From Ezakiella coagulans (GTDB lineage Bacteria; Bacillota; Clostridia; Tissierellales; Peptoniphilaceae), in NCBI RefSeq assembly GCF_003096635.1, contig NZ_QEKV01000004.1, forward strand, positions 124,001 through 188,000: a stretch of DNA of 64,000 bases, given 5' to 3'. The notes beneath the pieces are model-generated. The model was not told where the DNA came from. It did not search any database and saw only the letters and a list, made by a program, of their open reading frames with translations. Made by a program: the position numbers and the translations under genes. Within the stretch, counting starts at the first letter, position 1; every line of letters starts with the position of its first letter. This document shows positions 8,670-16,624 of this stretch, piece by piece.

Positions 8670-9764
8670 ATGGCTTATTCAAATTGTGATGCGTATATCT
8701 TTTTAAATTCTATAAATTTGTCGAACAAAAAAATCATTGCAATCAAAGAGAGTCTCGAAAACATCTCAGAAATTTTCGAAATGACGAAGAATGATTTTAT
8801 GAGTCTCGAAATTTTGAAGGAAAAAGATATCGATTATATTTTAGAAAATAAAAACTACGATAAGCTCGAGTGGACAAAGGAATATTATAGAAATCTCGGC
8901 GTTCACGTGATGACGATTGAAGACGAGGACTATCCGTACAGTTTGAAAAATATCGAAGATGCGCCGCAGATTTTATATATCAAAGGTGAGCTGAAACCTG
9001 AAGATCACATCGCACTTGCTGTTGTAGGCTCGAGGCGTTTGAGTGACTACGGAAAAGAAGCGACAAAGTTTATTGCGAGCGAGATTTCAAAACTCGGAAT
9101 AACTGTTGTTTCGGGAATGGCTGACGGAGCGGACTCAATCGCTCATCGTGCGGCTCTTAAAGAAAACAATCGAACAATTGCGGTTATGGGAACGGGTATC
9201 GACGTTATTTATCCGCAGAAAAACAAAGTGCTATATGGAGAAATTTCCGAAAAAGGTGCGGTTATAACGGAGTTTCCGGCGAAAATGAAAGGAGCGCCGT
9301 ACAATTTTCCGAGAAGAAACCGGATTATAAGCGGACTTTCGCTCGGCGTTGTCGTTGTCGAGGCAAAAGAAAAGTCGGGCACACTTATCACGGCGTCGTT
9401 TGCCGCAGAGCAAGGACGAGATGTTTTTGCAATTCCGGGAAACATAAACAGCATCTATTCGAAGGGGACGAATAAGCTCATCCAAGACGGTGCAAAACTC
9501 GTTATGGGTGTTGAGGACATTGTTTCGGAAATTCGTGAGCTTCGAGAACTTGCTGAACCGAAAAAGGAAAAGAAGAGCACGAACTTTACGGATGTGCAAA
9601 ACTTAATCATAAACGAACTTCAAAACGGCGAAGCAAACGTCGATAAGCTTATAGCGAGAACCGGACTTGACGTCACAACACTTCAAGTCACACTTGCGGA
9701 ACTCGAACTCATGGACTTCATAGTTTCGACAAGGCGCGGCACTTATATGTTAAAAATGAAATGA
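8670..9764 (+). CDS. dprA: DNA-processing protein DprA (Smf)
   Basis: 364-residue DprA that loads RecA on incoming single-stranded DNA during transformation. It has an N-terminal helix-hairpin-helix-like region, then a Rossmann-like core with VVGSRRLSDYGKEA, SGMADGADSIAHRAAL, GTGIDVIYP, PRRNRIISGLSLG and GTLITASFAAEQGRDVFAIPG. A C-terminal winged-helix-like region (~residues 300-364) follows. The last ~48 codons plus the stop lie in a segment repeated almost exactly at 10853-11005. Confidence 0.96.
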   Translation: MAYSNCDAYIFLNSINLSNKKIIAIKESLENISEIFEMTKNDFMSLEILKEKDIDYILENKNYDKLEWTKEYYRNLGVHVMTIEDEDYPYSLKNIEDAPQILYIKGELKPEDHIALAVVGSRRLSDYGKEATKFIASEISKLGITVVSGMADGADSIAHRAALKENNRTIAVMGTGIDVIYPQKNKVLYGEISEKGAVITEFPAKMKGAPYNFPRRNRIISGLSLGVVVVEAKEKSGTLITASFAAEQGRDVFAIPGNINSIYSKGTNKLIQDGAKLVMGVEDIVSEIRELRELAEPKKEKKSTNFTDVQNLIINELQNGEANVDKLIARTGLDVTTLQVTLAELELMDFIVSTRRGTYMLKMK

Positions 9765-9774
9765 TTTGCATTTT
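9622..9774 (+). repeat. Direct repeat copy 1 (dprA 3' end)
   Basis: 153 bp covering the end of dprA and its stop, repeated at 10853-11005 with about five substitutions, including one in the stop codon (TGA versus TAA). The two copies bracket the nuclease-like lipoprotein gene. Confidence 0.95.
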
Positions 9775-9797
9775 AAGTATAAAAATTTTTAGAAATT

Positions 9798-9827
9798 TTG
9801 ACATTATAAATTGATTTATAATATAAT
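9798..9827 (+). promoter_or_regulatory. Promoter of the nuclease-like lipoprotein gene
   Basis: TTGACA at 9798-9803, an 18-bp spacer and TATAAT at 9822-9827, 39 bp before the start codon. The inserted gene thus carries its own strong promoter. Confidence 0.75.
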
Positions 9828-9865
9828 CTATTTAATGAAAATATATATTAGAAGGTGTACGTATT

Positions 9866-10807
9866 ATGAAAGACCTGTTTGTACTTATTATACTAGTTGG
9901 AATTTTTCTGTTTTCTTGCGAGAATTGTTTACGTCTTAAAAATGATGATTACAATAGTTCAAGTAAATTTTCGAATTATGAATCAAAACATTATTATTCA
10001 AGCACTAATGATTCAAAAGATTACGATTTTGATGATTTCGATACAAATAATTATGATGGGGTAGACGCTGTTGCTGATTTTAAAAAAGCTAAACTTTCAT
10101 TAATAAACGATGCTGATACATTTGAGGTTAATATAGATGGTTCTAGTACAGAAGTTAAACTTATTGGAGTTGGCACACCCAAATTACACAACTCTAACAA
10201 TGTTCCGGATTATCTATTTAAAGAAACTGTTAAATGTATAGTAGAAAAGCTTAATGGCAGCAGGGAGATTTATATCGAAAAAGATTTACCTGACGATAAA
10301 GGATATCAATTAACATATAGGTATATATGGACAACTTTACCTAAACATCCATACAACCCAACTTATGAGGAATTTCAAAATCAATGTTTGAATGCTTATT
10401 TGGTACGTCAAGGTTATGCTAAAGTTTCAAAATCTATACCTTATGTAAAATATTCTGACTGGCTCGTTCAACTTGAAACTAGTGCTCGCATAGCTAATAA
10501 AGGTATTTGGAATGAAACTGAAAGAGTGAAATGGGAAAATGAAAACAATCAACAACAAGCTGTTTCAGAATCACAGGAAGTTAACACTGATCAAGTAAAA
10601 TGGGTTCAAACGACCGAAGAAATTACAAACAGGGGAAAAACATATATTGCTGACACAACGCAAGGACCAATTAAGGGAAATATAAAAAGTAAGATTTATC
10701 ACGTACAAGGGCAGAATAGTTATGATAAAATTTCTGTTAATAATGTTATTTGGTTTAATACTATTGGAGAAGCTGAAGCGGCAGGATATAGACCAGCTGA
10801 GAGATAA
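9866..10807 (+). CDS. SNase-like lipoprotein with degenerate active site and C-terminal Ada/sunset-like motif
   Basis: 313 residues. It has an N-terminal hydrophobic signal with a lipobox-like LFSC, then a Ser/Asp/Tyr-rich linker. A staphylococcal-nuclease-like domain follows (~residues 70-220: SLINDADTFEV, VKLIGVGTPKL, YLVRQGYAKV, ARIANKGIWNE). Compared with the family, the catalytic Arg of vRLIGIDTPE is Lys, the Asp is Gly and the Glu is Lys, and the DxxGRxLAY arginine is Tyr, so hydrolysis is doubtful. The C-terminus (IKGNIKSKIYHVQGQ, WFNTIGEAEAAGYRPAER) resembles the short module often found at the end of secreted nucleases. The gene sits between dprA-tail repeats, so it is likely an insertion. 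Function is unknown. Confidence 0.75.
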   Translation: MKDLFVLIILVGIFLFSCENCLRLKNDDYNSSSKFSNYESKHYYSSTNDSKDYDFDDFDTNNYDGVDAVADFKKAKLSLINDADTFEVNIDGSSTEVKLIGVGTPKLHNSNNVPDYLFKETVKCIVEKLNGSREIYIEKDLPDDKGYQLTYRYIWTTLPKHPYNPTYEEFQNQCLNAYLVRQGYAKVSKSIPYVKYSDWLVQLETSARIANKGIWNETERVKWENENNQQQAVSESQEVNTDQVKWVQTTEEITNRGKTYIADTTQGPIKGNIKSKIYHVQGQNSYDKISVNNVIWFNTIGEAEAAGYRPAER

Positions 10808-10852
10808 AATATAAATTATTGTGCAAGCATTTAAGGTTATATTGCGGTTAAT

Positions 10853-11005
10853 AAAACGGCGAAGTAAACGTCGATAAGCTTATAGCGAGAACCGGACTTG
10901 ACGTTACAACGCTTCAAGTCACACTTGCGGAACTCGAACTCATGGACTTCATAGTTTCGACAAGGCGCGGCACTTATATGTTAAAAATGAAATAATTTGC
11001 ATTTT
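10853..11005 (+). repeat. Direct repeat copy 2 (dprA 3' end fragment)
   Basis: Second copy of the 153-bp dprA tail, about 97% identical to 9622-9774. It has no start codon and is a non-functional fragment directly before topA. Confidence 0.95.
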
Positions 11006-11057
11006 TTTTAATAATCTGTTAATATAAGTTTTTGAAGAATATATTGGAAGTGATCAA

Positions 11058-13124
11058 TTGGATTTATTTATAGTTGAGTCGCCTACAAAGGCGCGTGTTA
11101 TCTCAAAATTTTTGGGAAAAGATAAGAAAGTATTGGCAACAAAGGGACATATAAAGGACCTTCCGCGTTCACGCATGGGAGTCGACATGGAAACTTTGGA
11201 GCCTGAATATATAACCATTCGCGGCAAGGGACCGCTTATCAGCGATTTAAAAAAAGCGGCTGCAAAGTCGTCAAATGTCTATATCGCAACAGATAACGAT
11301 AGAGAGGGAGAAGCCATCGCATGGCATGTTTCGAAAGTGCTCGATGTGGAAGGCAAAAAGAATAGAATTGTTTTTAATGAAATCACGAAACGTTCGATTT
11401 TGGAGTCGATAAAATCTCCGAGAGAAATCGACATAGACCTCGTAGACAGTCAACAGGCAAGACGTGTTCTCGACAGAGTTGTGGGCTACAGTATAAGTCC
11501 GCTTTTGTGGAAAAAAGTTAAAAATAAACTCTCCGCGGGAAGAGTGCAATCGGTTGCACTCATGCTTATCTGCAAGCGTGAAGACGAAATAAATGCGTTT
11601 GAGCCGACTGAATATTGGAATCTTAAAGCTTCGTTTGAGAAAAAGGGAGACTTGTGGTTCGATTTAAAGCAAATCATGGAAAACGGAAAAGCCAAAAATC
11701 TCACAGTTCCGAATGAAGTAACTGCAAAAAAAATAGAAAAATATTGCAGCGAAAATAAATATAAAGTCATTGAAAACAGCAAAAACAATCGACAAAAGAG
11801 TCCTCAATCTCCGTACACAACTTCGCTTTTGCAACAAGATGCAAACAGACGATTGAACTTCAAATCGGGTTTTACAATGCAAATTGCACAAAAGCTCTAT
11901 GAAGGTGTGAAAGTGGGAAGAGAAGAAATCGGTCTTATCACATATATGAGAACCGACTCGAAGAGAATTGCACCTGAAGCAATCCAAGCTGCGGGTGAAT
12001 TTATAGTCGATAGATTCGGAAAAGAGTATTACGAAGGCCCTAAGCACTATGTAAACAAGGGCAAAAACACTCAAGATGCGCACGAAGCGATTCGTCCGAC
12101 CGACGTTATGAGAACGCCGTCGATGATGAAAAAATATCTCTCTGACACAGAATACAAGCTTTATAAACTTATCTGGGAAAGATTTGTTGCGTCACAAATG
12201 GCAAAAGCAAAAGTTATTTCTACAAAAGTTTCGCTTCAAAACGGCGACTACATTTTTAGAAATGTGGTCAACAAGCTCACATTTGACGGATATATGAAAG
12301 CGTCAGGCATCGAACCGGGCTACACGGATATCGACTTAAACATGTTTAAAGTCGGATCCCTTCTTTCACATGAAAGATTCACAAAAGAACAACAATTCAC
12401 TAAACCGCCGGCAAGATACACCGAAGCAAGCTTGATCAAAACACTTGAAAGCGACGGAATCGGAAGACCGTCAACCTATGCTCCGACAATCTCTACACTT
12501 GTCAACAGGACTTATGTGGTCATAGAAAACAAGAGCATAAAGCCGACAGAACTCGGAGAACTGGTAAACAAAATTCTTCTTGAATACTTTCCGTCGATTA
12601 TAAATGTTAAATTCACTGCGGAGCTTGAAGTAATGCTCGACAAAATTGCGGAAGGCAAAGAAGATTGGAGCAAAGCTTTGAGAGAATTTTACGGAATTTT
12701 TGAGAAAGACTTGAAAGTTGCAGAAGAAGAGATGGAAAAAATCGAGATAAAAGATGAAGTCTCGGATGTTAAGTGTGAACTTTGCGGCAGAATGATGGTC
12801 ATTAAACAAGGACCGTACGGAAAATTCCTTGCATGCCCGGGTTTCCCGGAATGCAAAAATACAAAACCGATTGAGGATAAAATCGGAATCAAGTGTCCGA
12901 AGTGTGGCAAAGGTGACATCGTTAAAAGAAAGAGCAAGAGGGGCAGAGTCTTCTACGGTTGCAACAGATATCCGGAATGCGACTTTGCGTCATTCGATCT
13001 TCCAATCGAAAAGAAATGCCCGAAATGTGGCGGAGTATTGACGGAACGGAAAAAGGCAAAAACGAATCTCATAAAATGCTTGAACTGCGACTATGAGGAA
13101 GAATACGAAAGAAATAAAAAATAA
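11058..13124 (+). CDS. topA: DNA topoisomerase I
   Basis: 688-residue type IA topoisomerase that relaxes negative supercoils. The TOPRIM domain is at the N-terminus (FIVESPTKARVISKFLG, DNDREGEAIAWH). The catalytic Tyr lies in GLITYMRTDS (~residue 299). Three C-terminal zinc ribbons follow: CELCGRM..CPGFPEC, CPKCGKG..CNRYPEC and CPKCGGV..CLNC. The TTG start is supported by the family N-terminus, with a weak GGAAGTGAT ribosome site. A strong terminator lies immediately after. Confidence 0.97.
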   Translation: MDLFIVESPTKARVISKFLGKDKKVLATKGHIKDLPRSRMGVDMETLEPEYITIRGKGPLISDLKKAAAKSSNVYIATDNDREGEAIAWHVSKVLDVEGKKNRIVFNEITKRSILESIKSPREIDIDLVDSQQARRVLDRVVGYSISPLLWKKVKNKLSAGRVQSVALMLICKREDEINAFEPTEYWNLKASFEKKGDLWFDLKQIMENGKAKNLTVPNEVTAKKIEKYCSENKYKVIENSKNNRQKSPQSPYTTSLLQQDANRRLNFKSGFTMQIAQKLYEGVKVGREEIGLITYMRTDSKRIAPEAIQAAGEFIVDRFGKEYYEGPKHYVNKGKNTQDAHEAIRPTDVMRTPSMMKKYLSDTEYKLYKLIWERFVASQMAKAKVISTKVSLQNGDYIFRNVVNKLTFDGYMKASGIEPGYTDIDLNMFKVGSLLSHERFTKEQQFTKPPARYTEASLIKTLESDGIGRPSTYAPTISTLVNRTYVVIENKSIKPTELGELVNKILLEYFPSIINVKFTAELEVMLDKIAEGKEDWSKALREFYGIFEKDLKVAEEEMEKIEIKDEVSDVKCELCGRMMVIKQGPYGKFLACPGFPECKNTKPIEDKIGIKCPKCGKGDIVKRKSKRGRVFYGCNRYPECDFASFDLPIEKKCPKCGGVLTERKKAKTNLIKCLNCDYEEEYERNKK

Positions 13125-13127
13125 ATT

Positions 13128-13149
13128 GGGCGGCTAAACGCCCTTTTTT
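13128..13149 (+). terminator. Terminator after topA
   Basis: GGGCG / CGCCC stem with a short loop and six T residues. Confidence 0.85.
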
Positions 13150-13284
13150 GTTGGAATGAAACTTTGGAATGATATTTTGAACATGATAAATTAAGAGAAA
13201 TCGTTTGTCCGGTGCCATAAAAATTCGTTGCAGTTAATTGTTTTAACACTTCTCAGGGTATAAATAAAAACAGAGGTTGATAAT

Positions 13285-14349
13285 ATGAATAGAAATAAAT
13301 ATAGACTTGTCGCAATTCTTTTGGCGGCAATCATTCTTGTGGGTTGTATAAAACAGAATAAAAATCCGAAAATAAATAAAACGAAAGAAACTATCGACGC
13401 AAGTGATTTAAAGACAATTTACTTTGCCGGCGGTTGCTTTTGGGGAATCGAAGGATATATGGAAAGAATTTACGGCGTGTACGATGCGACGAGCGGATAT
13501 GCGAACGGTAAAACCGAAAATCCGACCTATGAAGAAGTTTCGACAGGAGAAACGGGGCACGCTGAAACTGTGAAGGTGCAATATGAGCCGAAAAAAATCT
13601 CGCTAGAAAAACTCCTCAGTTATTTTTTGATGGTTGTGGACCCGACGAGCCTCAATAAACAGGGAAATGATGAAGGAACGCAGTACCGCTCGGGAATTTA
13701 TTATGTCGACGACTCCGACAGAGATATAATTGTTGAGAAACTTAAAAAAGAACAGCAAAAATATGATGACGAAATTGTTGTTGAGGTAAAAAAGCTGAAC
13801 AATTTTTATAATGCCGAAGATTATCACCAAGACTATTTGGTGAAAAATCCGAAGGGCTATTGTCACATCGACCTTTCAAAGGCAAATGAAGTGATAATCG
13901 ACGAGGACGATTACAAAAAGCCGTCCAATGACGAAATAAAGAAAAAATTGACCGGCGAAGAATACAAAGTCACCCAGGAAAGTGCAACTGAGCCTGCATT
14001 CGACAATGAATTTTGGGACAACAACAAAAAGGGAATCTATGTTGACGTCGTTACAGGCGAGCCGCTTTTCAGTTCGACCGACAAATTCGACTCGGGTTGC
14101 GGGTGGCCGTCTTTTTCAAAGCCGATTTCAAAAGATGTGCTAAAATACAACAAAGACAACTCGCACAATATGGAAAGGACCGAAGTTAAAAGCAGATCCG
14201 GCGACTCGCATTTGGGACACGTGTTCAACGACGGACCGAAGGAGAAGGGTGGACTAAGATACTGCATAAACAGCGCAGCATTAAAATTCATTCCGCTCGA
14301 AAAAATGGACGAGAAAGGCTACGGATACTTAAAACACTTGGTAGAATAA
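13285..14349 (+). CDS. msrAB: Lipoprotein peptide methionine sulfoxide reductase MsrA-MsrB fusion
   Basis: 354-residue surface-anchored repair enzyme for oxidised methionine. A lipoprotein signal (AAIILVGC) precedes the MsrA domain with catalytic Cys51 in [13 protein letters not shown] and [10 protein letters not shown]. The MsrB domain (~residues 215-350) has [23 protein letters not shown] and the catalytic Cys in [10 protein letters not shown]. The typical MsrB zinc CxxC pairs are not seen. A secreted, lipid-anchored MsrAB fits defence against host or environmental oxidants. It stands alone between terminators. Confidence 0.95.
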   Translation: MNRNKYRLVAILLAAIILVGCIKQNKNPKINKTKETIDASDLKTIYFAGGCFWGIEGYMERIYGVYDATSGYANGKTENPTYEEVSTGETGHAETVKVQYEPKKISLEKLLSYFLMVVDPTSLNKQGNDEGTQYRSGIYYVDDSDRDIIVEKLKKEQQKYDDEIVVEVKKLNNFYNAEDYHQDYLVKNPKGYCHIDLSKANEVIIDEDDYKKPSNDEIKKKLTGEEYKVTQESATEPAFDNEFWDNNKKGIYVDVVTGEPLFSSTDKFDSGCGWPSFSKPISKDVLKYNKDNSHNMERTEVKSRSGDSHLGHVFNDGPKEKGGLRYCINSAALKFIPLEKMDEKGYGYLKHLVE

Positions 14350-14351
14350 AT

Positions 14352-14397
14352 AAAGCACATGAAAATTGCATCTATCTAAGAATTCACTGTGCTTTTG
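14352..14397 (+). terminator. Probable terminator after msrAB
   Basis: AAAGCACA and TGTGCTTT arms separated by 28 nt, with a short T tail. The loop is long and the T run is brief, so this is moderately supported. Confidence 0.55.
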
Positions 14398-14446
14398 ATT
14401 GCGTTTAATTTATGAATATGTTGTCCGTGAAATAATGCACTGTCTG

Positions 14447-14455
14447 TGGTATAAT
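14447..14455 (+). promoter_or_regulatory. Extended -10 promoter for the small membrane protein pair
   Basis: TGGTATAAT 21 bp before the ATG at 14476; no good -35 at the usual distance. Confidence 0.55.
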
Positions 14456-14475
14456 AAATGAAAGGAGAGTGAATC

Positions 14476-14697
14476 ATGTTAATTTTAAAAATCATGCTTA
14501 TCCTTCTCGGAGTTTCTTTTCTCACATTCGGATACTTAATCTACTCGAAAAAAAGATATGATTTGATAAACGGCTACGAATCGGATTTAAAAGTGGGAAG
14601 AAAAACAGAAGAATATGCGAAAAAAGTTGGAAAAATCGAACTTGCAATTGGAGCGGTGCTACTCATTGTAGGGATTATAGTTATTATAAAATTGTAA
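14476..14697 (+). CDS. Small membrane protein, DUF3784-like
   Basis: 73 residues with two membrane segments (MLILKIMLILLGVSFLTFGY and the C-terminal IGAVLLIVGIIVIIKL) around a polar loop containing YSKKRYDLINGYES. The layout and the YDLINGY-type motif resemble DUF3784 family membrane proteins, whose role is unknown. It has a good AAAGGAG ribosome site and lies 21 bp before the next small membrane gene, probably in one operon. Confidence 0.75.
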   Translation: MLILKIMLILLGVSFLTFGYLIYSKKRYDLINGYESDLKVGRKTEEYAKKVGKIELAIGAVLLIVGIIVIIKL

Positions 14698-14718
14698 GAA
14701 GGAAACTAAGGGGGAAAT

Positions 14719-14994
14719 ATGGAGCTTGTATTAGGAATCGCGGCAATAATATTCGCGGTTTTAAACATTGTTTTTACACTGAAAAAGAAAAATGCGGAAC
14801 TGTACAGATATTTAAGCCTGTCGTTCACCGCAGTAACTGTGTGCGCATTCTACTCGAGTGCGGCGAGAGACGTCGCCGAAAAAGACTGGAGCGCTCTCAT
14901 GGACACAGTACCGACAATTAGCACTGCACTTTGGGTGCTTGTTCTAATATCAATTTTAATAAACTCCGTTTCGCTTTTTAAGGGGAATAAATAG
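14719..14994 (+). CDS. Small membrane protein of unknown function
   Basis: 91 residues with three predicted hydrophobic segments: the N-terminal LVLGIAAIIFAVLNIVFTL, a middle FTAVTVCAFYSS and the C-terminal LWVLVLISILINSVSLF. A GGGGGAAA ribosome site precedes the ATG. It is co-transcribed with the preceding gene and ended by a terminator. I do not recognise a named family; it resembles short hypothetical membrane proteins common in Firmicutes. Confidence 0.7.
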   Translation: MELVLGIAAIIFAVLNIVFTLKKKNAELYRYLSLSFTAVTVCAFYSSAARDVAEKDWSALMDTVPTISTALWVLVLISILINSVSLFKGNK

Positions 14995-15021
14995 GCACTT
15001 ATGTTTGTAGGTGCTTTTTTT
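14995..15021 (+). terminator. Terminator after the small membrane protein operon
   Basis: GCAC/GTGC-centred hairpin (GGCACTT..AGGTGC) directly after the stop, with seven T residues. Confidence 0.75.
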
Positions 15022-15414
15022 GTGGGGAGATTAAGTTGAATATTTTCGGAGAATTACTATTCCAAAATTAGTAATAATAGTGCAAAAAAATAATTTATAG
15101 CAGATCCACAATATCAACGATGAGTAATGCACGGCAAATATACTTTGGATCAATTAAAAATTACAAATCGCCAAACATCATAATAACAAAAATCTCTAAA
15201 CACGTGTAATCTATATCACTACACAAAAATTCAAAAACTCTAATTATGCACAATAGATATTTATTATAAAGAATCAAAATCTTTAAACCTCGTAATCTTG
15301 ATAAATTCTCTAAAAATCACAATCTAGATGTTCGCAAAATAACTATCAATAAAAAATAAAATTATCTAAAGAACGTAATATCAATCAATTCTCTAAAAAT
15401 CAGGAATTGCATTC
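15022..15414. other. AT-rich non-coding DNA preceding the promoter array
   Basis: No open frame with a ribosome site is seen. It contains two degraded copies of a short segment (TTCTCTAAAAATCA at about 15306 and 15390), which may be eroded units of the array that follows. Confidence 0.6.
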
Positions 15415-15458
15415 TATGTTGTTAAAACAACATACAGTATAATGATAATGTGTATATT
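15415..15458 (+). promoter_or_regulatory. Fnr-type operator-promoter module 1
   Basis: Inverted repeat TATGTTGTTAAAACAACATA (15415-15434) followed after 18 nt by TATATT. This is the only module with an 18-nt gap and an imperfect -10, so it is probably the weakest. Confidence 0.75.
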
Positions 15459-15558
15459 TTAGTTGTGCTATAAAATGAAGTTAATTTTGAAATAATTCAC
15501 GTCGTATTTGGTTATAGAATTAATTTCAACAATAACCTAAAAATATGTAATTACATTT

Positions 15559-15603
15559 TATGTTGTTAAAACAACATACGATACCATCGACAATGTGTAT
15601 AAT
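15559..15603 (+). promoter_or_regulatory. Fnr-type operator-promoter module 2
   Basis: Same 20-bp inverted repeat at 15559-15578, a 19-nt gap, then TATAAT at 15598-15603. The dyad centre falls at -41.5 relative to the predicted start. Confidence 0.85.
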
Positions 15604-15756
15604 TTAGTTAAGATATAAAATAAAGTTGTTTTTGGATTGATTCATGACAAATTTTATAGTCAAATTTTATAATAGTATCAAAATCTATAATTATAAAAAT
15701 ACAAAAAATAATTAAACTCAATATTCACAGTTACCAAAAAATAAAAAAATAAATCC

Positions 15757-15801
15757 TATGTTGTTAAAACAACATACGGTTCCATCGATTATATGTATAA
15801 T
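15757..15801 (+). promoter_or_regulatory. Fnr-type operator-promoter module 3
   Basis: Inverted repeat at 15757-15776, a 19-nt gap, TATAAT at 15796-15801. Confidence 0.85.
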
Positions 15802-15955
15802 TTAGTTATGATATAAAATAAAGATGTTTTTGGATTGATTCATGTCAAATTTTATAGTCAAATTTTATAATAGTATTAAAATCTTTAATTATAAAAAAAC
15901 AAAAAATAATTATATTCAATATTTACAGTTACCAAAAAAACAAAAAAATAAATTC

Positions 15956-16000
15956 TATGTTGTTATAACAACATAAAGAACTATCGACAATGTGTATAAT
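15956..16000 (+). promoter_or_regulatory. Fnr-type operator-promoter module 4
   Basis: Fully symmetric TATGTTGTTATAACAACATA at 15956-15975, a 19-nt gap, TATAAT at 15995-16000. The central AT matches the operator in front of the regulator gene. Confidence 0.87.
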
Positions 16001-16141
16001 TTAGTTAAGATATAAAATAAAGTTGTTTTTGGAATAATTCGAATTATTTTATTATATATATTCAATTACTAAATCACCTAAAAACACACAAAAATTAATT
16101 AAACTCAGGCTAAACAATCAAACAAAATAAAAAAATACATG

Positions 16142-16186
16142 TATGTTGTTAAAACAACATACGGTTCTATCGACAATGTGTATAAT
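16142..16186 (+). promoter_or_regulatory. Fnr-type operator-promoter module 5
   Basis: Inverted repeat at 16142-16161, a 19-nt gap, TATAAT at 16181-16186. Its unit is about 186 bp and is nearly identical in part to the following unit. Confidence 0.85.
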
Positions 16187-16327
16187 TTAGTTAAGATATA
16201 AAATAAAGTTTTTTTGGACTAATTCGAATTATTTTATTATATATATTCAATTACTAAATCACCTAAAAACACACAAAAATTAATTAAACTCAGGCTCAAC
16301 AATCACAAAAAATAAAAAATTAAATCC

Positions 16328-16372
16328 TATGTTGTTAAAACAACATACATTGAAATCAATAATGTGTATAAT
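16328..16372 (+). promoter_or_regulatory. Fnr-type operator-promoter module 6 (gene-proximal)
   Basis: Inverted repeat at 16328-16347, a 19-nt gap, TATAAT at 16367-16372. It is the module closest to the DUF438 gene and would give a 5' leader of about 245 nt. Confidence 0.85.
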
Positions 16373-16423
16373 TTATTTGGGATATAAAATAAAGTTAGTA
16401 GCGAAATCTGCAAATTACATTAT

Positions 16424-16545
16424 GAGTTTTGTTATAAAAACAGATAGAATTTTGTTATAAAAACGGATAGAATTTTTTTACTAAAATAGATAGAATTTTT
16501 ATGTTAAAATAGATAAAATTTTGATATTAATTAGATGAAATTCTG
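16424..16545 (+). repeat. Five short degenerate repeats in the DUF438 leader
   Basis: A ~24-nt motif, TTTTGTTATAAAAACAGATA, occurs twice almost exactly and then three more times in degraded form. Its TTGTTATAA-x-AACA core resembles the Crp/Fnr operator, so these may be eroded or low-affinity sites. Confidence 0.6.
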
Positions 16546-16624
16546 GTATTATTATAGATATAGATATAATTAAATTATTATTGAGTATAAAATTCATGTT
16601 ATAAAAATTTTTAAGGAGGATATG

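Larger units (their letters stand above)
15415..16400 (+). repeat. Tandem array of six ~145-200 bp promoter units
   Basis: Six operators start at 15415, 15559, 15757, 15956, 16142 and 16328, so spacing is 144-199 bp. Beyond the operator and -10, units share downstream text (TTTAGTTAAGATATAAAATA) and AT-rich spacers. No coding frame is present. Confidence 0.9.

Noticed and set aside
15415-16372. CRISPR-like array (regular 20-bp repeats)
   Set aside because: Repeat spacing is 144-199 bp, spacers resemble each other, and each repeat is followed by a -10 at fixed distance; no cas genes are nearby.
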